Part shown: in pieces, positions 47,450-56,550 of the stretch
Position numbering within the stretch: the stretch's first letter is position 1
How the letters are laid out: each line of letters begins with the position of its first letter
IMG/VR virus record: IMGVR_UViG_3300030616_000017
Coordinates: 83,159 to 147,158 of that record
Direction: 5' to 3' (one strand)
Origin: a virus
Length of the DNA: 64,000 bases
The notes under the pieces: model-generated
Seen by the model: the letters and a program-made list of their open reading frames with translations, nothing else
The model's database searches: none
What the model was told of the DNA's origin: nothing
Position numbers and translations under genes: made by a program

Positions 47450-48628
47450 ATGAAAGATTTGAAGTACGTAATTACAGCAAATGCAGCTGTAGTGATTGTT
47501 GGAGGAAAGGTTAAAAACATTCCTTCCTCCCACCCAAACTTTCACATATTGGTGGAAGTTCTAAGAAGTGGAGCCCCTCATCAGGAGAAGCTCGGCGCAA
47601 TAGAAGCGCTGACAGATCTGGCGGGAGAGATAGAGAGTTACTGTGAGGGAAGGCTCACTATCAAGCAAGGAGCTATGTATTACAAGGATAAAGTAATATA
47701 TGGTCAGTTGGTAGATAGGATCCTGAAAATGAGAGAAGCAGGAGCTCCCGCTCAGCATCTTTTGAATTTTTTGGACAACCTCCTGACGAACCCTTCGGAG
47801 GAGTCCCGCAAAGACCTTTATCGTTTTCTGGAGAAGAACAATCTGCCTATTACCAGCGACGGCCACTTTCTTGCTTACAAGAAAATCAACGATGACTACA
47901 CGGATCTTCGCAGCGGAACCTTTGACAACAGCATTGGGGCAGTAGTGAAGATGGACCGGGCTAAAGTAGACCCTGATCGTAATCAGACCTGTTCAAGTGG
48001 TCTTCATGCTGCTTCCCTTTCGTACATGCAGCATTACGGTACAGCGCCCTCTACCAAAATAATCATTGTAAAGATCAACCCAGCAGACGTAGTGTCTGTG
48101 CCGGTTGACTATGACGACGCAAAACTGCGCTGCTGCCAGTACGAGGTTATCGCGGAGATGGAAGATAAAGAATCTGTAAAGCTGCGCGACTATGCTGTAG
48201 AGGATGATGAAGATCTGTTTACGGAAAGAAAGGATGAAGAACCTGAGTTTGTAGATGCCTTCGACGATGACGATGAATTCCTCTACGATGATTACGATGG
48301 GGAATATGATGAAGAGGTTGAAGAGCTTGAAGAGCTTGAAGCCGACAACATTGTTTATAACAAGTATGTACGGTGGTCTAGCTCCTCTGTGCTGAAAGAA
48401 GGGTTTGTAGTCGCATCTGTTGACTCACATCGCAGCGCTAAAGAGGTGCTGGAAGCAGCTGAAGCCCTTGATCCTAACCTCAGCAAGGTACGTAAAGCAG
48501 TTTTTAACAAAGCAAAAGATGTGTCTTCTGTCGATAGGCTGCTGGTTATGGTAACTCGGATTGATGCAAACGAAGTTACTCCGATCTTTTATCTACCTCA
48601 GAAAGGTGTGGTAGAAGTTTTCGAATAA
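47450..48628 (+). CDS. rIIB: rIIB-like protein
   Basis: 392 residues. DGHFLAYKKINDDYTDLRSGTF and NQTCSSGLHAASLSYM are the strongly conserved core of rIIB-like phage proteins, followed by an acidic stretch (about residues 250-300, DDDDEF and EEVEELEELE) and a C-terminal domain. Works with rIIA. Longer than T4 rIIB (312 aa) because of the acidic insert and tail. Confidence 0.85.
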   Translation: MKDLKYVITANAAVVIVGGKVKNIPSSHPNFHILVEVLRSGAPHQEKLGAIEALTDLAGEIESYCEGRLTIKQGAMYYKDKVIYGQLVDRILKMREAGAPAQHLLNFLDNLLTNPSEESRKDLYRFLEKNNLPITSDGHFLAYKKINDDYTDLRSGTFDNSIGAVVKMDRAKVDPDRNQTCSSGLHAASLSYMQHYGTAPSTKIIIVKINPADVVSVPVDYDDAKLRCCQYEVIAEMEDKESVKLRDYAVEDDEDLFTERKDEEPEFVDAFDDDDEFLYDDYDGEYDEEVEELEELEADNIVYNKYVRWSSSSVLKEGFVVASVDSHRSAKEVLEAAEALDPNLSKVRKAVFNKAKDVSSVDRLLVMVTRIDANEVTPIFYLPQKGVVEVFE

Positions 48629-48725
48629 GAGAAGAACATCCCGTTGGGTGATAAGAAAGGAGAGAGTTGTGAGCGGGCACAGCAAAGCTCTCTCCTCTTA
48701 CCTTAAACTGCAAAGGAGATATAAA

Positions 48726-48908
48726 ATGGGTGCAACAGGTTTTTGGGTTATGTTTTTACTTGTTATTGCTGGATTGATTTACGCTGAAGGAGTGGTTCTT
48801 CTGATAAAGAATTATGTTCGAAACCACTCAACTGAATATGTAGGGAAGGATTTTGCCGACAGAAACTCCACACTTAAAAACCAGGATGTAAAGGAGCGTA
48901 CAAAATGA
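48726..48908 (+). CDS. Small membrane protein with alternative upstream start
   Basis: 60 residues from the ATG at 48726 (AAAGGAG 7 nt upstream). One membrane segment MGATGFWVMFLLVIAGLIYA. An in-frame GTG at 48669 with its own SD (AAGGAGAGAG) would add 19 basic residues. A hairpin GGAGAGAG/CTCTCTCC covers the first SD, so the two starts may be used differentially, as in dual-start holins. Function unknown. Confidence 0.6.
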   Translation: MGATGFWVMFLLVIAGLIYAEGVVLLIKNYVRNHSTEYVGKDFADRNSTLKNQDVKERTK

Positions 48909-49450
48909 TTAAAGGTGTAAATGAAAGAGGGGAAGAGGTGGAGGTTGAAAAAGCTACCATTCGATTCTTTGGTACAGAAATTGTACGAAATACAGATCGC
49001 AAGGGAGATTTCAAAAGCTTTACTTCCAGGTCCTGGGTAAAAGATGGAGGAGAAAAGGTATATGTAGATATGAAGATTACTGATCTCAAACATCTCTTTC
49101 CTAATTACGATTCCTCTAAGAGGATAATACAAGAAGAAAAGAAAGGGAAAATGAAAAAAGCTACTGAATGGAGCTGCGAGGTTACTACAAGCGGCGACAA
49201 TGTATTGTTAAACGGAGAACAACTTGAAATACTATCATCGGCTATAAAACGTCATGTTCCTGTAGAGATCAAGCACTCTCAGTATTATTATATATTTGAT
49301 AAAGTCTTTAGAAGAAATGATAAGTTTAAAAACAACTATTATTACTTCTCGGAAAAGAAAAAGAAGTTAGTTGATATGGGAGTATCTCCTATGGATGCTC
49401 CATCAAAGGCAGACTTAGAAAATTGGATAAGATCACAGGAGGAAAATTAA
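48905..49450 (+). CDS. Hypothetical protein
   Basis: 181 residues, basic, mixed α/β. The second half (VLLNGEQLEILSSAIKRHVP) could be a small nucleic-acid-binding fold. Not recognised. Overlaps the previous stop by 4 nt and abuts the next gene. Confidence 0.6.
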   Translation: MIKGVNERGEEVEVEKATIRFFGTEIVRNTDRKGDFKSFTSRSWVKDGGEKVYVDMKITDLKHLFPNYDSSKRIIQEEKKGKMKKATEWSCEVTTSGDNVLLNGEQLEILSSAIKRHVPVEIKHSQYYYIFDKVFRRNDKFKNNYYYFSEKKKKLVDMGVSPMDAPSKADLENWIRSQEEN

Positions 49451-50317
49451 ATGAGAGACTACAGTCAGATAGTTGAAAAGGATCGAGTGCAGGCAAGAGC
49501 GGAACTGGACTTCCCGGTAGAAAGAATTGAACTGGTTACAGCAGACGATTCGCATGACAGAGTTGGACGTATGCTGGTAAAGAGAACAGATGCTCTGGAT
49601 AGAGCTTCTGAAGGACTGGGCGTTGTAAAGAGTACTCGGCCCCATCTTCCTTTCCCCATGATTATGGATTGGATGACACGGGAACTTGACGCAGCAAATC
49701 TTGCATACAAGCTCAAGGAAAGCATGGTAACAAAAAAGGGTGAGATGTATCAGGAATACATCTTTGATAAGAACCTCGACACGCCAGATGGAGAGGGCAT
49801 TGCTCCTATGATGATTGTGAAGGGGTCGTATGTAGATACTCCGATGGAAGCCTTCTTCGGAACGTATCGTTTCACATGTGCCAATGGCGTGATTGTAGGA
49901 GAAACGATTTCCAAGATCACCGTCAAGCCTAATGTGATGGATCTCATTCAGACTTCCATTACAGATGATCTGGCTATGAAGATTGATCAGTTTGCAAAGG
50001 TGCAGGATCTGTATCATAACCTGCAGGCTGAAGATTTCCAGCCATACCTCTTCACTCTCTTCTCCGATATGTATGTAGGGGCTAAGATGAAGAAAGAAAT
50101 TCTTAACATGCTGATAGCAGATGGGAATGTAAGAGTGACACAAGAAAAGATTCGTTCCGCTGATCTGGAAAGGCCTGAAGAGCTTATGGATATTGTCAAC
50201 AGTATTACAGCATGGGAATTCTACAACATAGCTACTCAGGTGGCTACAAGACATTCACGCTCCGTGCAGACCCGGATGCGTAATTATTCTCGCATATCTA
50301 AGGACTTCCGTATTTAG
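49451..50317 (+). CDS. DUF932-like protein
   Basis: 288 residues. FGTYRFTCANGVIVGE is the conserved core of the DUF932 phage/plasmid family; upstream MMIVKGSYVDTPMEAF and downstream helices fit its layout. These proteins are abundant in phages but their role is unknown. AGGAGG lies before the ATG. A terminator follows about 40 nt after the stop. Confidence 0.75.
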   Translation: MRDYSQIVEKDRVQARAELDFPVERIELVTADDSHDRVGRMLVKRTDALDRASEGLGVVKSTRPHLPFPMIMDWMTRELDAANLAYKLKESMVTKKGEMYQEYIFDKNLDTPDGEGIAPMMIVKGSYVDTPMEAFFGTYRFTCANGVIVGETISKITVKPNVMDLIQTSITDDLAMKIDQFAKVQDLYHNLQAEDFQPYLFTLFSDMYVGAKMKKEILNMLIADGNVRVTQEKIRSADLERPEELMDIVNSITAWEFYNIATQVATRHSRSVQTRMRNYSRISKDFRI

Positions 50318-50357
50318 GTTGCCTCCTTTTATAAATGAGAAGTCCTTTTAATAGTTA

Positions 50358-50391
50358 GAGGGGGCACCACCCACCCCGCCCCCTCTTTTTT
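50358..50391 (+). terminator. Rho-independent terminator
   Basis: GAGGGGGC and GCCCCCTC around a C/A-rich loop, then six T. Confidence 0.9.
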
Positions 50392-50409
50392 AAACACAAG
50401 GAGAAAAAA

Positions 50410-50643
50410 ATGGAAAACGAAGTAACTGACAGAGTAGCAATGGAAGATTATTCAGTGATTGAGAAAGACCACTACAAACTGGTCATAGACGCTGATGGGG
50501 ATACACTCTTTACTGTCCCTTTCTCTTTTGATAATGCTATTATTCTTCATATGGTTGCTGTGTACAACAAGGCTTGGGGAGAAGGAGTTGAGTATGGAAA
50601 GAGACAACTTCGTTACGGCTTAAAAAGCTTATTGGACATGTAA
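50410..50643 (+). CDS. Small hypothetical protein
   Basis: 77 residues. β segment (YKLVIDADGDTLFTVPF) then a helix (AVYNKAWGEGVEYGKRQL). Unknown. It lies between a terminator and a class A promoter; its own promoter is not evident. Confidence 0.55.
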   Translation: MENEVTDRVAMEDYSVIEKDHYKLVIDADGDTLFTVPFSFDNAIILHMVAVYNKAWGEGVEYGKRQLRYGLKSLLDM

Positions 50644-50672
50644 TTTACATTTCACATATTTTTCGTTATATT
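50644..50672 (+). promoter_or_regulatory. Class A promoter (TTTACA-N17-TATATT)
   Basis: -35 at 50644-50649, -10 at 50667-50672; AGGAGG and the clamp-loader ATG follow. Confidence 0.78.
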
Positions 50673-50688
50673 ATAAGTAGGAGGAACA

Positions 50689-51852
50689 ATGCATACAATT
50701 CATGAACGCCCTTTAGTCTTTAATCAGATGACAGGGCAGCCCCTTATTTTGAAAGAATTCAAAAGTCGATCGAAAGATCTTTCTTTTGCTAATAATATGT
50801 TATTTGTTGGGCAGAGCGGTAGTGGAAAGAGTACAGCAGCTTTCATCATTGCTAAACTTCTTAACTGCCACAACCCCATTCTTAATGAAGAAGGGTATTA
50901 CGAGCCTTGTAATGAATGCAAATCTTGCAAAGCTGTAATTGATCAAACATACAATAGAGACATTTCTTATTTGGATGCTACGTATATGGGAAAAGCTGAA
51001 GTGGAGTCTCTAAGAGAAAAGACTCGCATTAGACCCTCATATGATAAGAACAAGATAATCATTATCGATGAAGCGCATCTTTTGAACAGCAAAGAAGCAA
51101 GAGGGGGGATGCTTACCCTTACAGAACAGAAGAACCCAAATGTGTTCTTTATCCTTTGCACCACCGACAGCTCTAAATTCGATCAAGCCTTTCGTTCTCG
51201 CTTTATTCAATATAAGTTCAAAGAGGTGGGGGAAAAGGATATGGGCCTCTACCTTATTGAACAATTGAAGAAAAAGGAAGAGGTGCAAGAAGAAAGAATT
51301 GAAGAGATAGCTCAGTCAGGCATTTTGGTTACTATAGTGGAGAATGCTTATGGCTCCGTTAGACAAGCTCTTCAGTATCTGGATAGAGTTCTTCAAGCGG
51401 AACTTACAACAGTGGAAGAAGTGGAGGAAGAGTTTGGTTTTATTTCTTCAGCTAAAGTATTTATGTTCATAGATATGCTGATGGCAGGAAATGCGCAGGC
51501 TTTCTGGTCAAATCTTTCTAACTATTCCGACCCCTCTCAAGTGTATTATTATCTAAGTACTATCGCTCAGAGTATTGCTAAGCTTGACATAGGTTATGAA
51601 GATAGTAAAAAGGAAACCCACACTCGCCTGAAAAAGAATATATTGGAGAAGTATAGAACCAACTTCTACGTTCTTTACAACTCTCTTGTGCAACTTCATA
51701 AAGATATGCCTTCTTACTTTAGTCGGTATCTTTTTGAGAGTGCTATGATATCTTATTTCAAACGATTGAAAGGAAAGACAGCAGGAGAAATAGTGTTGGA
51801 AAAAAAAGAAAGTGCACCTGCTAGACGGCCTGTTAGGAGACCCGTCAGATGA
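50689..51852 (+). CDS. DnaX-like clamp-loader ATPase
   Basis: 387 residues. P-loop FVGQSGSGKST (about residue 42), zinc Cys group CNECKSCKA as in DnaX, Walker B IIIIDEAHLL, sensor CTTDSSKFD, and an 'RSRF' arginine-finger segment, then the AAA+ lid and a helical collar domain. It would load a sliding clamp for the replicative polymerase. It uses a bacterial DnaX-like zinc module rather than the T4 gp44 layout. Overlaps the primase by 4 nt. Confidence 0.82.
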   Translation: MHTIHERPLVFNQMTGQPLILKEFKSRSKDLSFANNMLFVGQSGSGKSTAAFIIAKLLNCHNPILNEEGYYEPCNECKSCKAVIDQTYNRDISYLDATYMGKAEVESLREKTRIRPSYDKNKIIIIDEAHLLNSKEARGGMLTLTEQKNPNVFFILCTTDSSKFDQAFRSRFIQYKFKEVGEKDMGLYLIEQLKKKEEVQEERIEEIAQSGILVTIVENAYGSVRQALQYLDRVLQAELTTVEEVEEEFGFISSAKVFMFIDMLMAGNAQAFWSNLSNYSDPSQVYYYLSTIAQSIAKLDIGYEDSKKETHTRLKKNILEKYRTNFYVLYNSLVQLHKDMPSYFSRYLFESAMISYFKRLKGKTAGEIVLEKKESAPARRPVRRPVR

Positions 51853-52844
51853 TTGAACTAGACCCTGAAACAGTAGTAAGGGATTTAGGAATTGAATATA
51901 CAGATAAAGGTTCATATATTCAATTCCGCTGTATCAACCCAGAACACGAAGACAAGAATCCTTCTATGACAATGCTCAAAGCAAATGGATACTGTAGGTG
52001 CTGGACATGTGGAGCCTCCTATTCGCTTATGAGTTTCATTTATGCTGTTACAGGAAAAAGCCCCTATGATTACTTAGGTATAAAGGATAAGAGTTCATTT
52101 CGCTTTAACAACGCTCTTAGTAAAGCTCTAACAAAGAAGCCGCAGAGAGAGGTAGCAAGAAGGCTACAAGTAAAGGGAATGTTGAGAGATCCTTTGAAAA
52201 ATCCAGAAGTGGCAAGTTTTGTGCAAAACACCCTATATTCCACCCCCCTTACCGTTAAAACGTTTGAAATCACCTATGTTTTCCAGGCTGAGATAGGATT
52301 TTTATCGCAAGATAATCTCACCTTCATGCGTCATCGTATATGCATTCCTTTGAAAGAAAAAGGAAAGGTAGTGAATATGGAGTGTAGGGATTATACAGGT
52401 AACCAAAAACCTAAAGTGCTGTATCCTAAAGGAGGCAAAAGCGATATACTATTCAATTATGATAACTTAGATCGCACAAAGCCTCTTATAGTGGTAGAGG
52501 GAATAAAGAGCGCTCTTCGTCTCTGGACTCATGTTACAAAAAATGTAACAGCTACTCTTGGAGCAAGTATAGGAAAGAGACAGAAAGAGTTGTTGAAAGA
52601 GTTTGATCATCTTGTGGTGTTTGCTGATAGCGATGAAGCAGGACGAAATATGGTAAAGCAATTAGAAGAGGCTCTTCCAAAGGAGTTCGATGTAGCTTTT
52701 ATGCAAAGAGAGGGATGGGACCCAGCAGACGGCTCCCTTCAAGATGTGGCCGATGCTCTTTATGCCGCTAAGCCCGTTTCCAAGTACTTAACAGATAAAT
52801 ATGATTTGTTTGAATCTGAAAAGTTTCAAAAACTGAGGTGGTAA
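51849..52844 (+). CDS. DnaG-type primase
   Basis: 331 residues. N-terminal zinc-binding domain RCINPEHEDKNPSM ... CRCWTCGA (CHC2 type), RNA polymerase domain with KGGKSDILFNYDN, and TOPRIM motifs PLIVVEGIKSALRL and VVFADSDEAGR. It makes RNA primers. It is short and lacks an obvious helicase-binding domain, as in many phage primases. DnaB and clamp loader are close by. Confidence 0.88.
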   Translation: MIELDPETVVRDLGIEYTDKGSYIQFRCINPEHEDKNPSMTMLKANGYCRCWTCGASYSLMSFIYAVTGKSPYDYLGIKDKSSFRFNNALSKALTKKPQREVARRLQVKGMLRDPLKNPEVASFVQNTLYSTPLTVKTFEITYVFQAEIGFLSQDNLTFMRHRICIPLKEKGKVVNMECRDYTGNQKPKVLYPKGGKSDILFNYDNLDRTKPLIVVEGIKSALRLWTHVTKNVTATLGASIGKRQKELLKEFDHLVVFADSDEAGRNMVKQLEEALPKEFDVAFMQREGWDPADGSLQDVADALYAAKPVSKYLTDKYDLFESEKFQKLRW

Positions 52845-53443
52845 TGATGTTTGAAATTGAGAAAACTTTCAAAAATAAACTTAAAAAAATTCAAGAAATA
52901 GAAGCCTTAACAAAACAAGAACAAGAGAACTTACTAACTGGTTTTAACACCTCTTTCAAGTATTATTGGGACGTATATAAGAAGTACGGAAAGAAAAAGA
53001 CTTTTAGATTTAAGAATATGAAAATAGCAAATATTTTTGCCCAATATGATTTGAATTTTAAGAAGGTACCCACCCTTACCCTTACTTATTTGTATCCTTC
53101 CGCTTTTCTTCCCTTTCTCATTTTTCCTTTTCTTACTATCCTATCTGGGGGGCTTCATTTTATATGGCCAGGAACTTTTCTTTCTACCGTGTTATTACTC
53201 GCTTTTATTTCTGCTGTCGCAACGACTACAATTGGAGTTGCGGTGTGGTGGGCAGAAGGAATTCCTGCTAAACATATCGACAGTGAAGATATTTATAAAA
53301 TATACGGAATAGATGGTCTAAAAGAATTACATGATCTCATAAAAAAAGAAGCTCAAGCTGTGCTTCCTGATGAAGAAAATCATTATATTAAATTAGATAC
53401 AATTCAAGCAGAAAAAGAACTAGGAGATTACATATGGGGCTAA
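52844..53443 (+). CDS. Membrane protein with two segments
   Basis: 199 residues from the ATG at 52844, overlapping the primase stop. A helical N-terminal domain, two hydrophobic stretches (about residues 80-100 and 112-135, ending WWAEGIPAKH), and an acidic C-terminal domain. Function unknown. It ends where the minus-strand late region begins (convergent 4-nt overlap). Confidence 0.65.
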   Translation: MMFEIEKTFKNKLKKIQEIEALTKQEQENLLTGFNTSFKYYWDVYKKYGKKKTFRFKNMKIANIFAQYDLNFKKVPTLTLTYLYPSAFLPFLIFPFLTILSGGLHFIWPGTFLSTVLLLAFISAVATTTIGVAVWWAEGIPAKHIDSEDIYKIYGIDGLKELHDLIKKEAQAVLPDEENHYIKLDTIQAEKELGDYIWG

Positions 53444-53949
53444 AACAAACTTTGAAAAAATATTTTTATAGGCTCCAAAGCTCCTAAATAATTTAAGACA
53501 ATTGTAATCATCCCCCCTACCACCACTCGCTTAGTCCATGTAAATTCTTTTTTCATTTCTTTTGTAAGTGTTTCTAAAGAGGATAATCTACTCTCTGTCC
53601 CCAGAGCTCTTCCATCTCCTGAGTGTTTATTCTGATCAATCTTTTCACTTAGAAGATGAATTGATCGATCGAAGTTAGTGTTTATCTTTTCTAGGGATTC
53701 AAGTATCTTATCATCCCCTTCTTTTGATTCTGTTTCTAGTTTTTTAATTTTGTTAACCAAAATCCCATGCTCTCTTTGATTGTTTTTTAGTAGAGAAGAG
53801 ATTTGATGGCTTAGTAATAAATAACCACCACAATGTTGGAAATCCCTATCGTCTGAGTGTAATAGAACGTCTTCTAAATCTTCCATATCTTTTGTTTTCT
53901 TGAACTCATTCATTATTGCTGAACTCACCTGCACATCCTTTCGTTTCAC
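53440..53949 (-). CDS. Coiled-coil protein with C-terminal membrane segment
   Basis: 169 residues from GTG 53949 (a later in-frame ATG with a weak SD is possible). Coiled coil in the middle (KIKKLETESKEGDDKILESL), then one membrane segment near the C terminus (RVVVGGMITIVLNYLGALEP). The layout resembles XhlA-type holin-associated proteins. A class B motif lies upstream and the lysis genes are close by. Confidence 0.6.
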   Translation of the reverse strand: MKRKDVQVSSAIMNEFKKTKDMEDLEDVLLHSDDRDFQHCGGYLLLSHQISSLLKNNQREHGILVNKIKKLETESKEGDDKILESLEKINTNFDRSIHLLSEKIDQNKHSGDGRALGTESRLSSLETLTKEMKKEFTWTKRVVVGGMITIVLNYLGALEPIKIFFQSLF

Positions 53950-53968
53950 AATTAGAGTAGTTTATATA

Positions 53969-53978
53969 CTATATTAGT
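53969..53978 (-). promoter_or_regulatory. Class B (ACTAATATAG) motif, minus strand
   Basis: It lies 20 nt upstream of the GTG at 53949 on the minus strand; expected start near 53966. Confidence 0.55.
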
Positions 53979-53996
53979 ACGGGGTAGGCTAAGAGC

Positions 53997-54584
53997 CTAT
54001 ACCCCATACTTAACATATTCTGAAAAACTTCCAAGAGTATCTATCTGATAATGAATATCGAATTCATAAAGAAGAGCATTTGCATCGAATGTATCTAATT
54101 CATCTCCACCCTCTCGAGAAAACTTCATTATAAGAACAGAAGATACACCGTAGTCTTCAGTGTCTTCTATTGCCGGAAACTCACTCATTTGCATAATAGT
54201 TCCACCTGTATATTCAAAAATATTTTTATAAACATAAATAGGAGTGAAAGCAGCCGGAACTGCTGCTCCATTGTCTACCCATTTATATTCAAGTTTCCAT
54301 CTTGGAAGTCCTGCTTCTGTTTGTCTCCAATGTACATGAGGAGATATAAGCGTTCCCGGTTCTCTATTATGAGGAAATTGTCCTATCATATATAATGTTT
54401 CGGTTGCATTGTTTGCAAAAGTATACCCTACATTAGCAGAATCAAAAGAAGGGTCAGATCCGAAACCAAAAATAGAGATTGTTGTAGCAGGGAACTTTAA
54501 ATCATCCCACACCGGCTGTCGAAGTAAGAATTTAATAGGTGTAAGAAAGTTTTGCCAAATACTTGTTTTCTTATTTACTGCCAT
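53997..54584 (-). CDS. Probable virion structural protein
   Basis: 195 residues, β-rich. PVWDDLKFPATTISIFGFGS, ISPHVHWRQTEAGLPRWKLEYKW-type blocks resemble a β-sandwich protein found in many tailed phages of aquatic bacteria. Exact place in the particle is unknown. SD GAGAGG; overlaps the upstream gene by 14 nt. Confidence 0.55.
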   Translation of the reverse strand: MAVNKKTSIWQNFLTPIKFLLRQPVWDDLKFPATTISIFGFGSDPSFDSANVGYTFANNATETLYMIGQFPHNREPGTLISPHVHWRQTEAGLPRWKLEYKWVDNGAAVPAAFTPIYVYKNIFEYTGGTIMQMSEFPAIEDTEDYGVSSVLIMKFSREGGDELDTFDANALLYEFDIHYQIDTLGSFSEYVKYGV

Positions 54585-54900
54585 AATTACCTCTCACGTC
54601 TACCCTTACCGCTGCCACAGCATTGTTGATAACCTTTATAGCGTTAGGGGCAATACAAGAGTCTTGAGTGGTATCTGATACAAGCCCATTACTCCAATCT
54701 ACCCATACAGCATCATCCGCTTCAATATCTTCATGAATAGATGTAGTGGCTTGTATTTTTGCTGATCCTGATCCATCTGGAAAAGAAACAGTAATTACTA
54801 ATGTTCCTATGTCATCATAGATTTCATACACATCACTTTCATCGTCAGATTCTGTAAGCTCAATTTTGGCTTCCGTTCTAATTTTATTAATTGTTGCCAT
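54571..54900 (-). CDS. Small acidic virion-region protein
   Basis: 109 residues, β-rich, acidic (LTESDDESDVYEIYDDIG). Not recognised; probably a minor structural protein given its operon between larger virion genes. Confidence 0.5.
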   Translation of the reverse strand: MATINKIRTEAKIELTESDDESDVYEIYDDIGTLVITVSFPDGSGSAKIQATTSIHEDIEADDAVWVDWSNGLVSDTTQDSCIAPNAIKVINNAVAAVRVDVRGNYGSK

Positions 54901-54922
54901 TGTTTACGTTTGTCTCCTTGTT

Positions 54923-55669
54923 TTATATAAAGTAAATATTACCAGAAAATAATAATCTAAACCCCGATAAAGCAGATAGATTATCTCTTAATGCAAAAAA
55001 TATTTGATCTTGCTCACTTCCATAGAGCAAAACATTAGCTTTATTTTCTTCTACGAAGTCTCTCTGAAACTCAGTATAGTATTGATTATTTATTCCAGCA
55101 GAGCCATACTCAAACATAGAAGAGTGTAGTCTTATATTTCTATTAGATAAAATAGTAGGCCACAAGTATGTATAGTTAAGCTCGCCCTGAAATGTTCTTG
55201 CTGAAGCTAGAATACAGCCATCAGCTAATGCAGTTTGATCCCCAAACAAACCATCATGCGCTTCTGTAGCATGATATATCACTCCTCTTAAACTAATCAA
55301 CTGTACAATAGAAGAAGGAGAGTAGTTAATAAAAGAAAAGAATGTAAGACCCACTGCAGCATTTATATTAAGATCTATATTCACCCTCTTTACCACAGCA
55401 TTAGTCGTGTAGGTGCTTGCAAGAGGGGATTGTAATGAAATAACATTACCATTTACTGCTGTCACCTCTAACTGGATATAGTTTTTTCCTTCCCAAAACT
55501 CCAAATACTCACCTACTTGAGTCCCGTGGCCTGCTTCTAAGGTAACAGTAGTATTTCCAAAAGAGGTGGGAGAAGCAAGAGTTACATCTCCCAGTTTTTG
55601 ACTCATATAAAAATCAATTGCTATATTCTTTTTAGAAGCTTCTACTTCTTTCCATAATGATGTTATCAT
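54923..55669 (-). CDS. Hypothetical virion-region protein
   Basis: 248 residues, β-rich: VTLEAGHGTQVGEYLEFWEG, IQLEVTAVNGNVISLQSPL. This resembles fibre or baseplate attachment domains, but no family is recognised. SD AGGAGG 6 nt before the ATG. Confidence 0.5.
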   Translation of the reverse strand: MITSLWKEVEASKKNIAIDFYMSQKLGDVTLASPTSFGNTTVTLEAGHGTQVGEYLEFWEGKNYIQLEVTAVNGNVISLQSPLASTYTTNAVVKRVNIDLNINAAVGLTFFSFINYSPSSIVQLISLRGVIYHATEAHDGLFGDQTALADGCILASARTFQGELNYTYLWPTILSNRNIRLHSSMFEYGSAGINNQYYTEFQRDFVEENKANVLLYGSEQDQIFFALRDNLSALSGFRLLFSGNIYFI

Positions 55670-55680
55670 TTTTTAACCTC

Positions 55681-56259
55681 CTAGTCTAAAAACTTTTGAA
55701 CTTCTTCTTCATCAATTACTTCTTCATAAAATTCTACATAGAGATAAAAAGGTTGAGCTTTAATCGGTTTTACTACAGTTCTCAGTCTCTTAAATGTGAA
55801 GACATAGTAACTATTCCCTATCAGCGTCCATTCTAATGGAACCCTTTCAAATTGATGTACCATAACTGAAAATAGTTTAATTGTACTCTCTTGTTCTTCC
55901 CATGAACAATTTTGATAAAAACTTAATAAAGGTTCTATATCTTTTTTACCCCTATGCTTATTATAAACAGCAATTGATTCCCCTTCATCTAAAACATTTG
56001 GAGCCTCATACATGGACAGTTCAATATTATCAGTACAAGATACTCTAAGTGTTAACCCCGCATAGAGAGAACAAAGATAAGGACAATCTGGAGTTTTTAC
56101 TAGTAAGTTTACTACAGCATTACCTTCTAAAGTTGTATTATCATTTAACTCAAAGAACTTACCTATTGTACTGAGGTGTCTTTCTAAACCGTAAGTAATA
56201 TAGCTTCCATCCCACGCCACCCGTCTGTGGTGATGAGGAGGGTGAATAATTCCACCCAT
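55681..56259 (-). CDS. Hypothetical virion-region protein
   Basis: 192 residues, starting MGGIIHPPHHHRRVAWDGSY, then a β-rich body. Not recognised. GAAGGAAT lies upstream. It lies between the holin candidate and the structural genes. Confidence 0.5.
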   Translation of the reverse strand: MGGIIHPPHHHRRVAWDGSYITYGLERHLSTIGKFFELNDNTTLEGNAVVNLLVKTPDCPYLCSLYAGLTLRVSCTDNIELSMYEAPNVLDEGESIAVYNKHRGKKDIEPLLSFYQNCSWEEQESTIKLFSVMVHQFERVPLEWTLIGNSYYVFTFKRLRTVVKPIKAQPFYLYVEFYEEVIDEEEVQKFLD

Positions 56260-56264
56260 TCTTT

Positions 56265-56531
56265 TTATTCCTTCTTCATTAAATTATCCAATGTATGTTT
56301 GAAGAAGTCATACCCATAAGCTGAAATACCTACATACACTATTAGGTTGATACCAAATGTGTGCCATTCAAAAGGTGCTGTTACAAAGATAGAAGCAATA
56401 GCAGCTAGAACAAGAGGAAGATACACATAAAACCTTTTAAGCACTGATTTCTTATCTAACCTTTTTACTGTTTCTGTAATAGACACGATTCCCATAATCA
56501 CTGCAATATTTAATCCTAATCCTAAATTCAT
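56265..56531 (-). CDS. Holin candidate
   Basis: 88 residues with about three hydrophobic segments (residues 3-20, 33-52, 58-76) and a basic C terminus (LMKKE). Size, topology and position directly after the endolysin fit a class I-type holin. No holin family motif is unequivocal. SD AAAGGAG. Confidence 0.6.
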   Translation of the reverse strand: MNLGLGLNIAVIMGIVSITETVKRLDKKSVLKRFYVYLPLVLAAIASIFVTAPFEWHTFGINLIVYVGISAYGYDFFKHTLDNLMKKE

Positions 56532-56550
56532 TCTTTTCTCCTTTTAATTT

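Noticed and set aside
49433-50254. 273-codon minus-strand frame
   Set aside because: It lies wholly opposite the well-supported DUF932-like gene and shows no motif.
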